NCBI RefSeq assembly: GCF_029840635.1
Contig: NZ_JAOCCU010000015.1
Location: 1-64,000, forward strand
Direction of reading: 5' to 3'
DNA: 64,000 nucleotides
Origin: Mitsuaria sp. GD03876
GTDB lineage: Bacteria > Pseudomonadota > Gammaproteobacteria > Burkholderiales > Burkholderiaceae_C
Position 1 is the first letter of the stretch; each line of letters begins with the position of its first letter. Shown piece by piece: positions 41,180 through 49,663 of this stretch. The position numbers were made by a program, and so were the translations under genes. Below the pieces are notes generated by a model. It did not search any database, had not been told where the DNA came from, and saw only the letters and a program-made list of their open reading frames with translations.

Positions 41180-41587
41180 CTACAAACCGCCGAGGTAGTA
41201 ACCCAGCAGCCCGTCCGAACTCTCCATGCGCAGGACATCCATGATGTTTTCCAACGCCATGCCGAGGTGGTCGCGGTACTCTGTGTCGCGGTGCTGCTGC
41301 GTCACCAGCAACGATTGAAAGCAAGCCAGCACCCAGCGCTTGCTCGGGTGCTGACGCAATCCATCGATCAATTGGCGCAGCACCAAGTCGACGGCCCGGT
41401 TGGCCTCGAGCTTTTCCGCCTGCGGATTCACGCCCGGCAGATGCGGAACGTGGTCGTTGCCGAGCATCCCATTCAGCTCGTCGAGCATGGCGTCGGTGAG
41501 GGCCAAAGGGGCATCCTCGACCAGGGAGAGGGGATCGAATTCCACGTCGCGCTCCGTCGTCGGCGTATCGAGGGCAGTTGGCTTCAC
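41180..41587 (-). CDS. Hypothetical acidic protein, downstream member of a coupled pair
   Basis: 135 aa from a GTG at 41587 that overlaps the preceding stop as GTGA. Acidic N-terminal half (TTERDVEFDPLSLVEDAPLAL) and a helical C-terminal half (AVDLVLRQLIDGLRQHPSKRWVLA). No signal peptide or membrane segment. Not recognised. The tight overlap implies stoichiometric production with its partner, as seen in toxin/immunity and other two-protein complexes. Confidence 0.6.
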   Translation of the reverse strand: MKPTALDTPTTERDVEFDPLSLVEDAPLALTDAMLDELNGMLGNDHVPHLPGVNPQAEKLEANRAVDLVLRQLIDGLRQHPSKRWVLACFQSLLVTQQHRDTEYRDHLGMALENIMDVLRMESSDGLLGYYLGGL

Positions 41588-41904
41588 CGCTGAGCGATGT
41601 CGCCATGCCTCGCGCGGAGCGATTGGTGAAGCCGGAAGAACCGCATGAGATGCGACGCCTTCACCCAGGCGGAAAGGAATCCGAACCGCAGCTCGAAGTG
41701 CACGCTGTCGCGCAATTCGCTTCCTCCTGGAATTGGCCTCATCGTCCGTTCATGCGACCAGCGCTTCATCAGCAGGCCGCTCTTGTGAACCATGCGGGTA
41801 CCGGGCCAATGACCGTCGCCTTTCGGTTCCCGCAGTTGGTCGAGATGGCGCTCCAGGTCCAGGCAGGACACCGCCAACTGGGAGGAAAGGTGGAACTCGC
41901 TCAT
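41584..41904 (-). CDS. Hypothetical basic protein, upstream member of a coupled pair
   Basis: 106 aa from ATG 41904, with GGAGGAAAGG upstream; longer in-frame starts read through a terminator. Basic and His/Arg-rich, with MVHKSGLLMKRWSHERTM and a C-terminal LMRFFRLHQSLRARHG. No signal peptide. Not recognised. The basic/acidic pairing with the next gene suggests the two products bind each other. Confidence 0.55.
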   Translation of the reverse strand: MSEFHLSSQLAVSCLDLERHLDQLREPKGDGHWPGTRMVHKSGLLMKRWSHERTMRPIPGGSELRDSVHFELRFGFLSAWVKASHLMRFFRLHQSLRARHGDIAQR

Positions 41905-41951
41905 GGGCCGGAGGGAAGAAACGGGGTGCGCGAGTTTAGGCGCCGGCAATG

Positions 41952-41988
41952 AAAAACGGGCCCCCCGCATACCCGCGAGGCGCCCGTT
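41952..41988 (-). terminator. Rho-independent terminator of the EF-hand gene
   Basis: On the minus strand AACGGGC pairs with GCCCGTT and is followed by TTTTTC, 24 bases past the EF-hand stop. Confidence 0.75.
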
Positions 41989-42011
41989 CCATCGACCGGC
42001 GATCGAGCCGT

Positions 42012-42524
42012 TCAAGGCGAGACGAAACTCTCCTTGCCCGCCTTGCGATCCTCGTCGGCGATCTTCACGTCCGCCTCGTCGATGACGCCATCCTTGTTCC
42101 GGTCGTGCAGCTTGAACATGCTCTCGCCAGCGGCCATGAATTCCTCCAGGCTGATGCTGCCGTTCTTGTCGGCGTCCAGCACGCCGAAGCGCACCTTGGC
42201 CTGGCGCATCTGGCGCTGCAGTTCCTCGCGGCGCTTTTCCGGGTCGGCGATCTTGCTGATGCGCTGCATCAACCGGCCTTCGAATTCGCCGAGGTATTCG
42301 GCCTCGCTCAACTGCCCGTCGGCATTGAAGTCGATGCGCGTGAATTCCACCTGGCGGCCCAGCTTGAATTCAGCGCTCAGGACCTTGCCGTCGCCATTGA
42401 TGTCCTGCTCGCTGATGAAGGTGGTCGTGGAATGCGAGGCCGCGACGGCCGACAGCGAGGCCAGGCCGGCCAGGCTCATCGCGACCATCGACAGGCCGCG
42501 GCGGAGGGAGAGGGTGTGGTTCAT
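42012..42524 (-). CDS. Secreted EF-hand calcium-binding protein
   Basis: 170 aa from ATG 42524, which has a GCGGAGG-like region upstream and overlaps the DUF4198 gene stop by 4 bases. A signal peptide (about 1-30) is followed by four EF-hand-like loops: DINGDGKVLSAEF, DFNADGQLSEAEY, DADKNGSISLEEF and DRNKDGVIDEADV. All have Asp at position 1 and an acidic residue at position 12. Calcium binding in the periplasm is likely; the partner is unknown. Confidence 0.85.
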   Translation of the reverse strand: MNHTLSLRRGLSMVAMSLAGLASLSAVAASHSTTTFISEQDINGDGKVLSAEFKLGRQVEFTRIDFNADGQLSEAEYLGEFEGRLMQRISKIADPEKRREELQRQMRQAKVRFGVLDADKNGSISLEEFMAAGESMFKLHDRNKDGVIDEADVKIADEDRKAGKESFVSP

Positions 42525-43321
42525 GGTTGGGGCTGGACTTCGATCGTCAGGGTGGCCGTGTTGCTCAACCACAGCGCGGGGTTGTCAGGCGAGGCGCGAC
42601 GCACGCGCACCTGGAGCAGATAGAGGCCGGCGCTCTTGGGCTTGAAGCTCACTTCGCCGGCGGCGTTGGTCTGGAAATCCTGCTCGGCCTGCTTGTGGCT
42701 GACGTAGTTCTGGCCGTCGGTGATGACAGTCAGCGTCTCGCCGGCCAGCGGCTTGCGGTTCTCCCGCACGCGCACGGTGACGGGCTCCCCCGCGTAGAGG
42801 TCGTAGGGCTGCGTCACCGGGTAGATCTCGACGCCCTCGGTGTCGTAGTCCACCTTGCTGGGGCGGCCGCGGCTGACGTAGACGTCCGCGCGGGTGATGC
42901 TCTGCACCTCGATGGGGGTGTCGCCCGCCTGCTTGTCTTCCTGGCGTTCGGCGAAGTGCACCTTGCCGTCGCGCAGCACGCCCTTGGCCAGGCGGCCGCG
43001 GCGCACGCCCGACGACACCAGGTAGGTCCCGTTGCCCGCGCCCAGCGGCACCTCGAGGTAGCTCGCGTCCTTGAGCACGGCGGCGGGCACCAGCGGCAAC
43101 TTCTTGCCGTCGGGACCGGTCACCTGGAAGGTGTCGGACTTCATCGCCACGTCGGGACGCAGGTCGCCTTCGGCGAACGAGGCCTCCACGGTGACGTGCT
43201 TGCGCTGCTCGTCCGCGGTGAAGGTGTTGGGCTTGAGGTAGGGCGAGTGGGCCTGGGCACCCGCGCACAGCAGCAGCGGGGTCAGCCAGGGGGCGATCTT
43301 CGTGAGCCTGGGAAAGGGCAT
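42521..43321 (-). CDS. DUF4198 periplasmic protein
   Basis: 266 aa from ATG 43321. A signal peptide (about 1-24) ends just before HSPYLKPNTF, a histidine-led mature N-terminus typical of DUF4198 proteins, which are often found with metal or siderophore transport genes. The C-terminal half contains an Ig/carboxypeptidase-regulatory-like beta domain (GEPVTVRVRENRKPLAGETL, SFKPKSAGLYLLQVRV). It forms an operon with the EF-hand gene. Confidence 0.8.
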   Translation of the reverse strand: MPFPRLTKIAPWLTPLLLCAGAQAHSPYLKPNTFTADEQRKHVTVEASFAEGDLRPDVAMKSDTFQVTGPDGKKLPLVPAAVLKDASYLEVPLGAGNGTYLVSSGVRRGRLAKGVLRDGKVHFAERQEDKQAGDTPIEVQSITRADVYVSRGRPSKVDYDTEGVEIYPVTQPYDLYAGEPVTVRVRENRKPLAGETLTVITDGQNYVSHKQAEQDFQTNAAGEVSFKPKSAGLYLLQVRVRRASPDNPALWLSNTATLTIEVQPQP

Positions 43322-43352
43322 GTCGTTCAGGGCCGGTTGAGAGGTGGGCGGC

Positions 43353-43390
43353 ACTATAGATGAGAATGGCTCGCAATTGCGAACTGTTAT
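43353..43390 (-). promoter_or_regulatory. Promoter with Fur-like box for the DUF4198 gene
   Basis: On the minus strand GATAACAGTTCGCAATTGCGAGCCATTCTCATC is a run of NATWAT-like hexamers; its core CGCAATTGCG is palindromic, and TATAGT (43353-43358) is a plausible -10. A Fur site would fit a metal-linked operon, but the match is moderate. Confidence 0.35.
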
Positions 43391-43458
43391 CAACTTCCAT
43401 CTCCAGGCCATGTCGGCGGTCAGGCTCGGGAGTGACGGTCAAATCGGCTCTGTTTGTC

Positions 43459-43483
43459 TATACTTCCGTCATATTCGACGGAA
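43459..43483 (+). promoter_or_regulatory. -10 box and operator-like palindrome of the ATPase module
   Basis: TATACT (43459-43464) is followed immediately by TTCCGTC-ATATTC-GACGGAA (43464-43483), a perfect 7-bp inverted repeat covering the expected transcription start, 17 bases before the ATG. This is the usual place for a repressor operator. Confidence 0.55.
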
Positions 43484-43500
43484 AATGAAAATAAGACGCC

Positions 43501-44643
43501 ATGCTGCTTGAATACGGACTCAGGAACTTCTTGTCCTTCAGAGAAGGCGCCGCCGTGTCCTTCCGGCTGGATGCCAACGTCCCGCCCCGCATCTCGCTGA
43601 ACCTGCCGGCCGCGACGGTGATGTGCGTGAAGGGCGCCAACGGCAGCGGGAAGACCCATCTGCTGAAGGGCCTGGCATTCGTCGCCAGCTTCGTGTCGAC
43701 CTCTTTTTCCGCGGATCCCGAGGCGGAGATCCCCGTGGCGCCGTTCTTCTCGGATCCCGAGCCCACGTCCTTCTTCGTCGACTTCCTGGTCGACGAGGCG
43801 ACCTATCGCTATGAGCTCGACGTCACGCCCGCCGGCGTGGTGCGCGAAGCCCTGTTCAAGGCGAGCAGGCGCAAGACGCTGGTGTTCGAGCGCACGCAGG
43901 ACACGGTGAAGGCGGTCGCCCGCCTGAAGGTCCTGGAGGGCGTGAAGGTGCGGCGCAATGCGTCGCTGCTCGCCACGGCCTATCACCACCAGATCGACGA
44001 ACTCGTCCCGGTGCACGCGTTCTTCAAGAACATCCACTTCAATGTCGGCAGCAGCGGCACGCGCGAGTCGCTCTTCATGGACATCTACAAGGTCGCGCAA
44101 CTGCTGAGCGAGCATGACGACGTGCGGCGCTACGTCGAGCAGTTCCTGCGCGAATGCGACATCGGCATCACCCGGCTGCGCATCGCGAGCGAGGAGGGCT
44201 CGGACGGCAAGCGACGTTTCTTCCCCGTGTTCATCCACGAGGTGGACGGCCGGGAATGCGACGTGATGCCGGCGACCGAGTCCGCGGGCACGAAGCAGAT
44301 CTTCCGGCTGATGCTGCCGATCGCCGCCGTGGTCGCTGCGGGCTCGGTGCTGGTGCTCGACGAGCTCGACCTCTACCTGCACCCGCACCTGCTGCCCAAG
44401 CTGCTGGGCCTGTTCCTGCAGGAGAAGGCGCCCGGCGATCCCGCCGCCCAACTGCTCTTCAGCACGCATCACAACGACGTGATGGACCTGTGCGGCCGCT
44501 ATCGCACGGTGTTCGTCAACAAGGACGACAACCAGAGCTACGCCTACCGGCTCGACGAGATCCCCGGCGACGTGATCCGCAACGACCGCACGCTCGTCAC
44601 GCCCTACAACGACCGCAAGATCGGCGGGGTGCCGCGCCTATGA
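43501..44643 (+). CDS. AAA15/RloA-like ABC-type ATPase
   Basis: 380 aa. It begins LLEYGLRNFLSFREGAAVSF, the usual start of COG1106-type ATPases. Walker A is GANGSGKT (about 44-51), the signature region lies around PATESAGTKQIFRLML, and Walker B is VLVLDELDLYLHPHL (about 283-297), with a switch histidine in STHHNDV. No nuclease or Toprim domain is seen after the ATPase. The stop overlaps the next gene as ATGA. Such ATPases are frequent sensor or regulator components of two-gene phage-defence systems. Confidence 0.82.
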   Translation: MLLEYGLRNFLSFREGAAVSFRLDANVPPRISLNLPAATVMCVKGANGSGKTHLLKGLAFVASFVSTSFSADPEAEIPVAPFFSDPEPTSFFVDFLVDEATYRYELDVTPAGVVREALFKASRRKTLVFERTQDTVKAVARLKVLEGVKVRRNASLLATAYHHQIDELVPVHAFFKNIHFNVGSSGTRESLFMDIYKVAQLLSEHDDVRRYVEQFLRECDIGITRLRIASEEGSDGKRRFFPVFIHEVDGRECDVMPATESAGTKQIFRLMLPIAAVVAAGSVLVLDELDLYLHPHLLPKLLGLFLQEKAPGDPAAQLLFSTHHNDVMDLCGRYRTVFVNKDDNQSYAYRLDEIPGDVIRNDRTLVTPYNDRKIGGVPRL

Positions 44644-45128
44644 CGAAGTTCGGGAATTCGGGCAAGGATCGGTTCCTGGCCGGCTTCCCGGCGGCCAGCC
44701 TCGAGGCGGCCGACAGCGACCACGCGGCGCGATGCAAGTTCAACTTCTCGTACTTCACGCACGACGCGGCCGGCCAGCGGTTCTCCGACTGGACCCACGA
44801 GCAGTTGGCCGGGCTCTTCGACAAGCTGGGCCACTACGGCAAATGCACGCTCGATCACTGGAAACAGCAGTCGATCGGCAAGAGTGGCCGGGTGCTCTCG
44901 ATCTATGGCGCGTTCCCGCAGCGCTCGGAGTTCAAACCTCCCAAGCACGTGCCTCATCAGGCGCAGTGGGGCCGTTTCCGCCTCGACTGGGCCGGCCGGC
45001 TGTGCGGTTTCGTCGTCCCTCGCGAGCTCGACGGCCGTGCCCATCCCCATGGTGGCCGCTTCTGCGCCAACACGTTCTACGTCGTCTTCCTGGACGAGCA
45101 TCACCGCTTCTGCAAGGGCTCGGACTAG
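44640..45128 (+). CDS. Small unrecognised partner of the AAA ATPase
   Basis: 162 aa from ATG 44640, translationally coupled to the ATPase gene. Rich in His, Phe, Trp and Cys. Likely conserved blocks are FNFSYFTHDAAGQ, DHWKQQSIGKSG, WGRFRLDWAGRLCGFVV and the C-terminal CANTFYVVFLDEHHRF. The last block, ending in a buried beta strand with D-x-H-H, resembles endings seen in small RNase-fold toxins, but I do not recognise the family. A toxic effector regulated by the ATPase is the leading hypothesis. Confidence 0.65.
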   Translation: MTKFGNSGKDRFLAGFPAASLEAADSDHAARCKFNFSYFTHDAAGQRFSDWTHEQLAGLFDKLGHYGKCTLDHWKQQSIGKSGRVLSIYGAFPQRSEFKPPKHVPHQAQWGRFRLDWAGRLCGFVVPRELDGRAHPHGGRFCANTFYVVFLDEHHRFCKGSD

Positions 45129-45218
45129 GCCCATTCCCCGCCCGGCGGTGATACAACCCCGCATCGCCCGTTCCGGCCGGTTCCCGCCTCAGGCATCGAA
45201 CCTGCCGCCCCGCCGCCG

Positions 45219-46529
45219 ATGCCCTTGCCCGACTCCCCGGTCCCCGCCGACTCCGCCGACCCCCGCGCCGCCGACCTGCGGCGCATGAAGCTCGTCGCGC
45301 TCAGTTGCCTGCTGGCCTCGCTCGCCGGGCTGATCCTGAGCCTGGCCATGGGCGCCGCCGGCCCCTGGGCCTGGCTCAAGGCCTTCTGCGAAGCCGCCGC
45401 CATCGGCGGTTTGGCCGACTGGTTCGCCGTCGTCGCGCTGTTCCGCCACCCGCTGGGCCTGCCCATCCCGCACACCGCGCTCATCCCCCAAGGCAAGCAC
45501 CGCATCGCCGACAGCCTCGCCGAGTTCGTCCGCGACAACTTCCTCCACCCCGAGGTGCTGCTCCAGAAGCTCGAGATCCTCAACCCCGGCGAACGCCTGG
45601 GCCAGTGGCTGCGCGAGCCCGCCCACCTCGCGCAGGTCACCGGCCCCGTCCGCGCGATGGCCGTCGAGGCGCTGTCGCTGCTCAACGAACAGGCCGTGCG
45701 CCGCGCGCTCGGCGAGTTCCTCGTCGCCCGCGCGCTGTCCTGGAACGCCACCGGCACCGCCGCCTCGGTGCTGGACGTGATGACCCAGTCCGGCCGCCAC
45801 CAGGACGTGCTCGACGGCGCGCTGTCCAAGCTGCGCGACTACCTCGCCACGCCCGAGGTGCGCACGCTGGTCGCCGCGCGGCTGGTCAAGTTCGCCCGCG
45901 CCCAATGGCCCAAGGCGACCTCGCTGGTCGACACCATCGCCAACGTCGACAAGATGGCCGACAGCCTGTCCGACAAGCTCGCGCTCCAGCTGGTCGAGGA
46001 AGTGCAGACCGCGCTCTCGCAGCCCGACCACTCGGTGCGGCGCCAGTTCGACGCCTGGATCACCGAGTTCATCGCGCGGCTGCGCGAGGACCCCGAGTTC
46101 GCGCGCGAGGTCAACGCGCTCAAGGACCGCATCGTGCGCAGCGACGACGTCCGCGCTTACCTCGACAGCGTCTGGACCGAGGTCCGCGCCAGCGTCGACG
46201 CCGACCTGCGCCGCGACGACTCGGCGCTGATGCGCCACCTGGACCGCTCGCTGGCGGCGCTGGGCGAACGCCTGGGCAGCGATCCGGCGCTCGTGGGCGC
46301 GATCAACGCGCATTTGCTGTCCGGCGCCGAACGCCTGGTCGGCGGCATGCGCGACGGCGTCACCCGCCACATCGCGTCCACCGTCAAGTCGTGGGACGAC
46401 CGCAGCCTGGTCCGGCAGATCGAACTGGGCGTCGGCCGCGACCTGCAGTTCATCCGGCTCAACGGCACCCTGGTCGGCGGGGTGATCGGACTGCTGCTTT
46501 ATGCGATCACGCTGCTCGCGCAGCGATAG
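45219..46529 (+). CDS. DUF445 (YjiN-like) membrane protein
   Basis: 436 aa. Two membrane helices lie near the N-terminus (about 24-47 and the EAAAIGGLADWFAVVALFRHPLG segment that defines DUF445), and one at the C-terminus (LVGGVIGLLLYAITLLA). Between them is a long alpha-helical region. Family function is unknown; it is common in proteobacteria. No ribosome-binding site stands out. Monocistronic. Confidence 0.9.
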   Translation: MPLPDSPVPADSADPRAADLRRMKLVALSCLLASLAGLILSLAMGAAGPWAWLKAFCEAAAIGGLADWFAVVALFRHPLGLPIPHTALIPQGKHRIADSLAEFVRDNFLHPEVLLQKLEILNPGERLGQWLREPAHLAQVTGPVRAMAVEALSLLNEQAVRRALGEFLVARALSWNATGTAASVLDVMTQSGRHQDVLDGALSKLRDYLATPEVRTLVAARLVKFARAQWPKATSLVDTIANVDKMADSLSDKLALQLVEEVQTALSQPDHSVRRQFDAWITEFIARLREDPEFAREVNALKDRIVRSDDVRAYLDSVWTEVRASVDADLRRDDSALMRHLDRSLAALGERLGSDPALVGAINAHLLSGAERLVGGMRDGVTRHIASTVKSWDDRSLVRQIELGVGRDLQFIRLNGTLVGGVIGLLLYAITLLAQR

Positions 46530-46681
46530 GTCCGATCGACGTCTTCCACTCCTTCCAGGAGGCCGCCTACCGAAGAAGGTGGGAGACGTCAGCCACTTGC
46601 CCTTGCGAGAGCTATCGCCTCGGAACGCCGGCATGAAGAGACTGCGCGCTCACATCTCCGTGCAGCCAACCCCCTTCATCC
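46530..46681. other. Short gap before the adhesin gene
   Basis: 152 bases. No terminator or recognisable promoter is seen. Confidence 0.3.
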
Positions 46682-49003
46682 ATGTCGAAGCCTCTTCCGC
46701 CTTCCCTCCCGTCGCAGGCGAGCGTCATGACCCCGGTCAACGCGCCTGCCCGCCAGCCCTCGAACACCGGCCGCCGCCGTCCCGAGGACGATGACGCCGC
46801 CATCGACGCCGGCGCCACCGGCGGCCCCGACGCCGCCGCCGATGGCGATCGGGACGACAAGGCCGCGCCGCCGATCGTCCCGGCGGACGCCGCGCCGGCC
46901 GCATCGTCCGCGTCGTCCGCGTCGTCCATGACGGGCGGCGTGTCGCAGTACCTCGGCGTCGGCGCCGCCGTCGTCGCGGGCCTGGGCGTTGCCGTCGCTG
47001 CCGGAGGAGGCTCCGGCGGCGGGGGCTCCCAGCCCGCTCACCAGCAGGTGAAGCCCGACGTTCCGGCCCCGAAGCCCGAGCCCGAACCGCAACCGGAGTC
47101 GCAGCGCCCCAAACCCGATGGCGGCCGCCCCGGCCCCGACGGGACGCCGACGCCCGAGCAGAAGCCCGAGCCGGAGCCGAAACCGACACCAGGGCAGAAG
47201 CCTGAGCCTGAGCAGAAACCGACGCCCGAGCAGAAGCCTGAGCCGGAACAGAAGCCGACACCCGAGCAGAAGCCCGAGCCGGAGCAGAAACCGACGCCCG
47301 AGCAGAAGCCCGAGCCGGAGCAGAAACCGACGCCCGAGCAGAAGCCCGAGCCGGAGCAGAAACCGACACCCGGGCAGAAGCCTGAGCCGGAGCAGAAGCC
47401 GATACCTGAGCAGAAGCCCGAGCCTGAGCAGAAGCCGACGCCTGAGCAGAAGCCTGAGCCAGAGCAAAAGCCGACACCCGAGCAGAAGCCTGAGCCGGAA
47501 CAGAAGCCCGATCCCGCGCCGTTGCCGGCCAAGCCGCAACTCCACCTGGACCGCGACACCGGCGCGCCGACCGCGGCGGATCCGACCGGCGAGTCGCTGC
47601 GCGATCGCATCACCGCCATCGCCACCGTGCGTGTCGACGGCCTGGTCCCCGGCGGACGCTGGGAGTACAGCCTCGACGGCCGGACCTGGACCGCCGGCGT
47701 CGGCGACCGCATCGATGGCGCCGTCTTCGGCGCCGACGGGGCCAAGTCGGTGCAGGTACGGCAGCTCGCCACCGACGGGCGCGCGGGCGCCATCGAAACC
47801 TTGCCCTTCATCCTCGACAGCCAGTCCCCCGCGGAACCGGCGATCCGCCTTGTCGACGACACCGGCCTGTCCGCGACCGACAGGCTGACCCGGGACCCGC
47901 GCATCACGGTCGACCTGCCGCCGGGCGTGACCGCGACCTACGCCTTCGACACCGGCGAGACCGGCACCCTCGCGCGCGGCCAGGAGATCCTCGCGCCCAA
48001 GCTCCCGGACGGCGCCCGCAAGGTCGACGTGATCCTGTACGACGGCGCCGGCAACGCGACCAAGACGCCCTTCGAGTTCCAGCTCGACCGGACCGCGCCC
48101 GTCGAACTCGGCCTGCGCCTCGTCAACGACACCGGCGCCAGCGCCACCGACGGCATCACCCGCGACGGCACCTTGCAGGTGAGCGGGCTCGTCCAGGGCA
48201 ACCGCTGGCAGTACCGGGTCAATGGCGGCGGCTGGGCCGATGGCGACGCGTCGATGCGCATCGAGATGGCCACCTTGGGCGCGGACGGCGACAAGCTCGT
48301 CGAGGTGGCCCACATCGATGCCGCCGGCAACCAGGCGATCACGCCGTTGTCCTTCACCCTCGACCGGGTCGCGCTCGCCCCGGTCATCCGGCTGGCGCAC
48401 GACACCGGATCCAGCGCCTCGGACAACATCACCTCGGTCGCCCAGGTGCGGATCGACGGCCTGGAGAAGGACGCGACCTGGGAACTCATCGGGGTGAACA
48501 ACTTCAATGCCGCCGGCAGCGCGGCGGGCAACATCCTGACGGTGCCCAGCGAGCTCAACATGTGGACGCGGGCGCGGCAGATCGACCTCGCCGGCAACGT
48601 GAGCAAGCACTCGACCGCCCTGCAGGCCTGGGTCACCACGGAAGAGATCGCTGCCAGCCAGACGCCGACGGTGGACATGCGGGTCAAGCAGTCGGCCGCG
48701 CTGATGGGGACCGAAGGCCAGGACACCTTCGTCCTGACCGCGTGGGCGACGACGAAGCTGGTCGTCCTGACCAACTACAGCCATGCGCAAGGCGACGTGC
48801 TCGACCTGAGCGCGATCCTGACGCTCGCGCCGGGACAGTCGATCCACGATGTGCTCTGGGAGTTGCCGACGCAGGCCGCGACCGGGCGCCGCGTCCTGGA
48901 ATGGCGACGCGATGACGGCGCCTACGGCCCGATCGAACTGTGGAACGTCGCGCTGACCGACAACGTCCTGGTCCGCACCGGAGACGGCCTGCACGTCCTC
49001 TGA
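46682..49003 (+). CDS. Large repeat-rich adhesin-like protein with Ig-like domains
   Basis: 773 aa. A charged N-terminus is followed by a hydrophobic Gly/Ala/Val segment (about 97-115). Then come ten 12-residue repeats of the type PEQKPEPEQKPT (158-277), a stiff spacer that could cross the wall. After that are four Ig-like domains starting LDRDTGAPTA, LVDDTGLSAT, LVNDTGASAT and LAHDTGSSAS, as in BapA/LapA-type adhesins. The C-terminus (EGQDTFVLTAWATTKLV, NYSHAQGDVLDLSAIL) looks like a type I secretion target region. No secretion genes are nearby. Confidence 0.8.
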   Translation: MSKPLPPSLPSQASVMTPVNAPARQPSNTGRRRPEDDDAAIDAGATGGPDAAADGDRDDKAAPPIVPADAAPAASSASSASSMTGGVSQYLGVGAAVVAGLGVAVAAGGGSGGGGSQPAHQQVKPDVPAPKPEPEPQPESQRPKPDGGRPGPDGTPTPEQKPEPEPKPTPGQKPEPEQKPTPEQKPEPEQKPTPEQKPEPEQKPTPEQKPEPEQKPTPEQKPEPEQKPTPGQKPEPEQKPIPEQKPEPEQKPTPEQKPEPEQKPTPEQKPEPEQKPDPAPLPAKPQLHLDRDTGAPTAADPTGESLRDRITAIATVRVDGLVPGGRWEYSLDGRTWTAGVGDRIDGAVFGADGAKSVQVRQLATDGRAGAIETLPFILDSQSPAEPAIRLVDDTGLSATDRLTRDPRITVDLPPGVTATYAFDTGETGTLARGQEILAPKLPDGARKVDVILYDGAGNATKTPFEFQLDRTAPVELGLRLVNDTGASATDGITRDGTLQVSGLVQGNRWQYRVNGGGWADGDASMRIEMATLGADGDKLVEVAHIDAAGNQAITPLSFTLDRVALAPVIRLAHDTGSSASDNITSVAQVRIDGLEKDATWELIGVNNFNAAGSAAGNILTVPSELNMWTRARQIDLAGNVSKHSTALQAWVTTEEIAASQTPTVDMRVKQSAALMGTEGQDTFVLTAWATTKLVVLTNYSHAQGDVLDLSAILTLAPGQSIHDVLWELPTQAATGRRVLEWRRDDGAYGPIELWNVALTDNVLVRTGDGLHVL
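47153..47512 (+). repeat. Ten tandem 36-bp repeats inside the adhesin gene
   Basis: Each unit encodes P-E/G-Q-K-P-E-P-E-x-K-P-x. Units differ mainly by synonymous changes (ccc/cct, gag/gaa) and by G for E in units 2 and 7. Copy number may vary between strains, changing the length of the stalk. Confidence 0.92.
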
Positions 49004-49080
49004 ACTTCCCGCGGCTGACTTTCGCGGCGGGCGCCGGTGTCCTCTAGACTCCGGCGCCTCATCCTTTGTGGAGCGCCGCC

Positions 49081-49596
49081 ATGCCCCGTTACGTCGCCTT
49101 CCTACGCGGAGTCAGCCCGATGAACGCCAAGATGCCCGACCTGATCCGCGCCTTCGAGGCGGCGGGCTTCACCCGCGTCAAGACGGTGATCTCCAGCGGC
49201 AACGTGGTCTTCGACCACGACGGCGCGCCGGTCGACGACCTCGAGCGCACCGCCGAGCAGGCGATGACCGACACGCTGGGCAAGACCTTCGGCACGACCG
49301 TGAGACCGGTCGAGCACCTGCAGCGCATCGTCGACGCCGACCACCACGACCCGTTCCAGCCGCCCGCGCAGGCCAAGCGCCTGATCACCTTCCTGAAGCG
49401 TCCGCACGAGGGCGCGGTGTCGCTGCCGCTCGAAGGCGAGGGCGCCGCGATCTGCAAGCTCGACGGCGTCGAGGTCTACAGCCACTACCTGCCCAACGAC
49501 AAGGGGCCGCTGTTCATGACGATGCTGGAGAAGACCTTCGGCAAGCAGATCACCACCCGCACCGTCGACACGGTGCGCAAGTGCATCAAGGCCTGA
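49081..49596 (+). CDS. DUF1697 protein
   Basis: 171 aa from ATG 49081, with a GGAGCG ribosome-binding site. It starts PRYVAFLRGVSPMNAKMPDL, the DUF1697 hallmark (usually RGINVGG), followed by FTRVKTVISSGNVVF. Ends with TTRTVDTVRKC. A small cytoplasmic protein of unknown role found in many bacteria. No operon partner. Confidence 0.88.
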   Translation: MPRYVAFLRGVSPMNAKMPDLIRAFEAAGFTRVKTVISSGNVVFDHDGAPVDDLERTAEQAMTDTLGKTFGTTVRPVEHLQRIVDADHHDPFQPPAQAKRLITFLKRPHEGAVSLPLEGEGAAICKLDGVEVYSHYLPNDKGPLFMTMLEKTFGKQITTRTVDTVRKCIKA

Positions 49597-49663
49597 CCCC
49601 CGCCGGCGCGTCCGGTTCCCGCGCCAAGGCGCCGTGCGGCGTTGCCCGGACGGCGGGGCCGCG

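Noticed and set aside
47153-47512. Regular 36-bp repeats that could suggest a CRISPR array
   Set aside because: The units are contiguous with no spacers and encode in-frame PEQKPEPEQKPT repeats.
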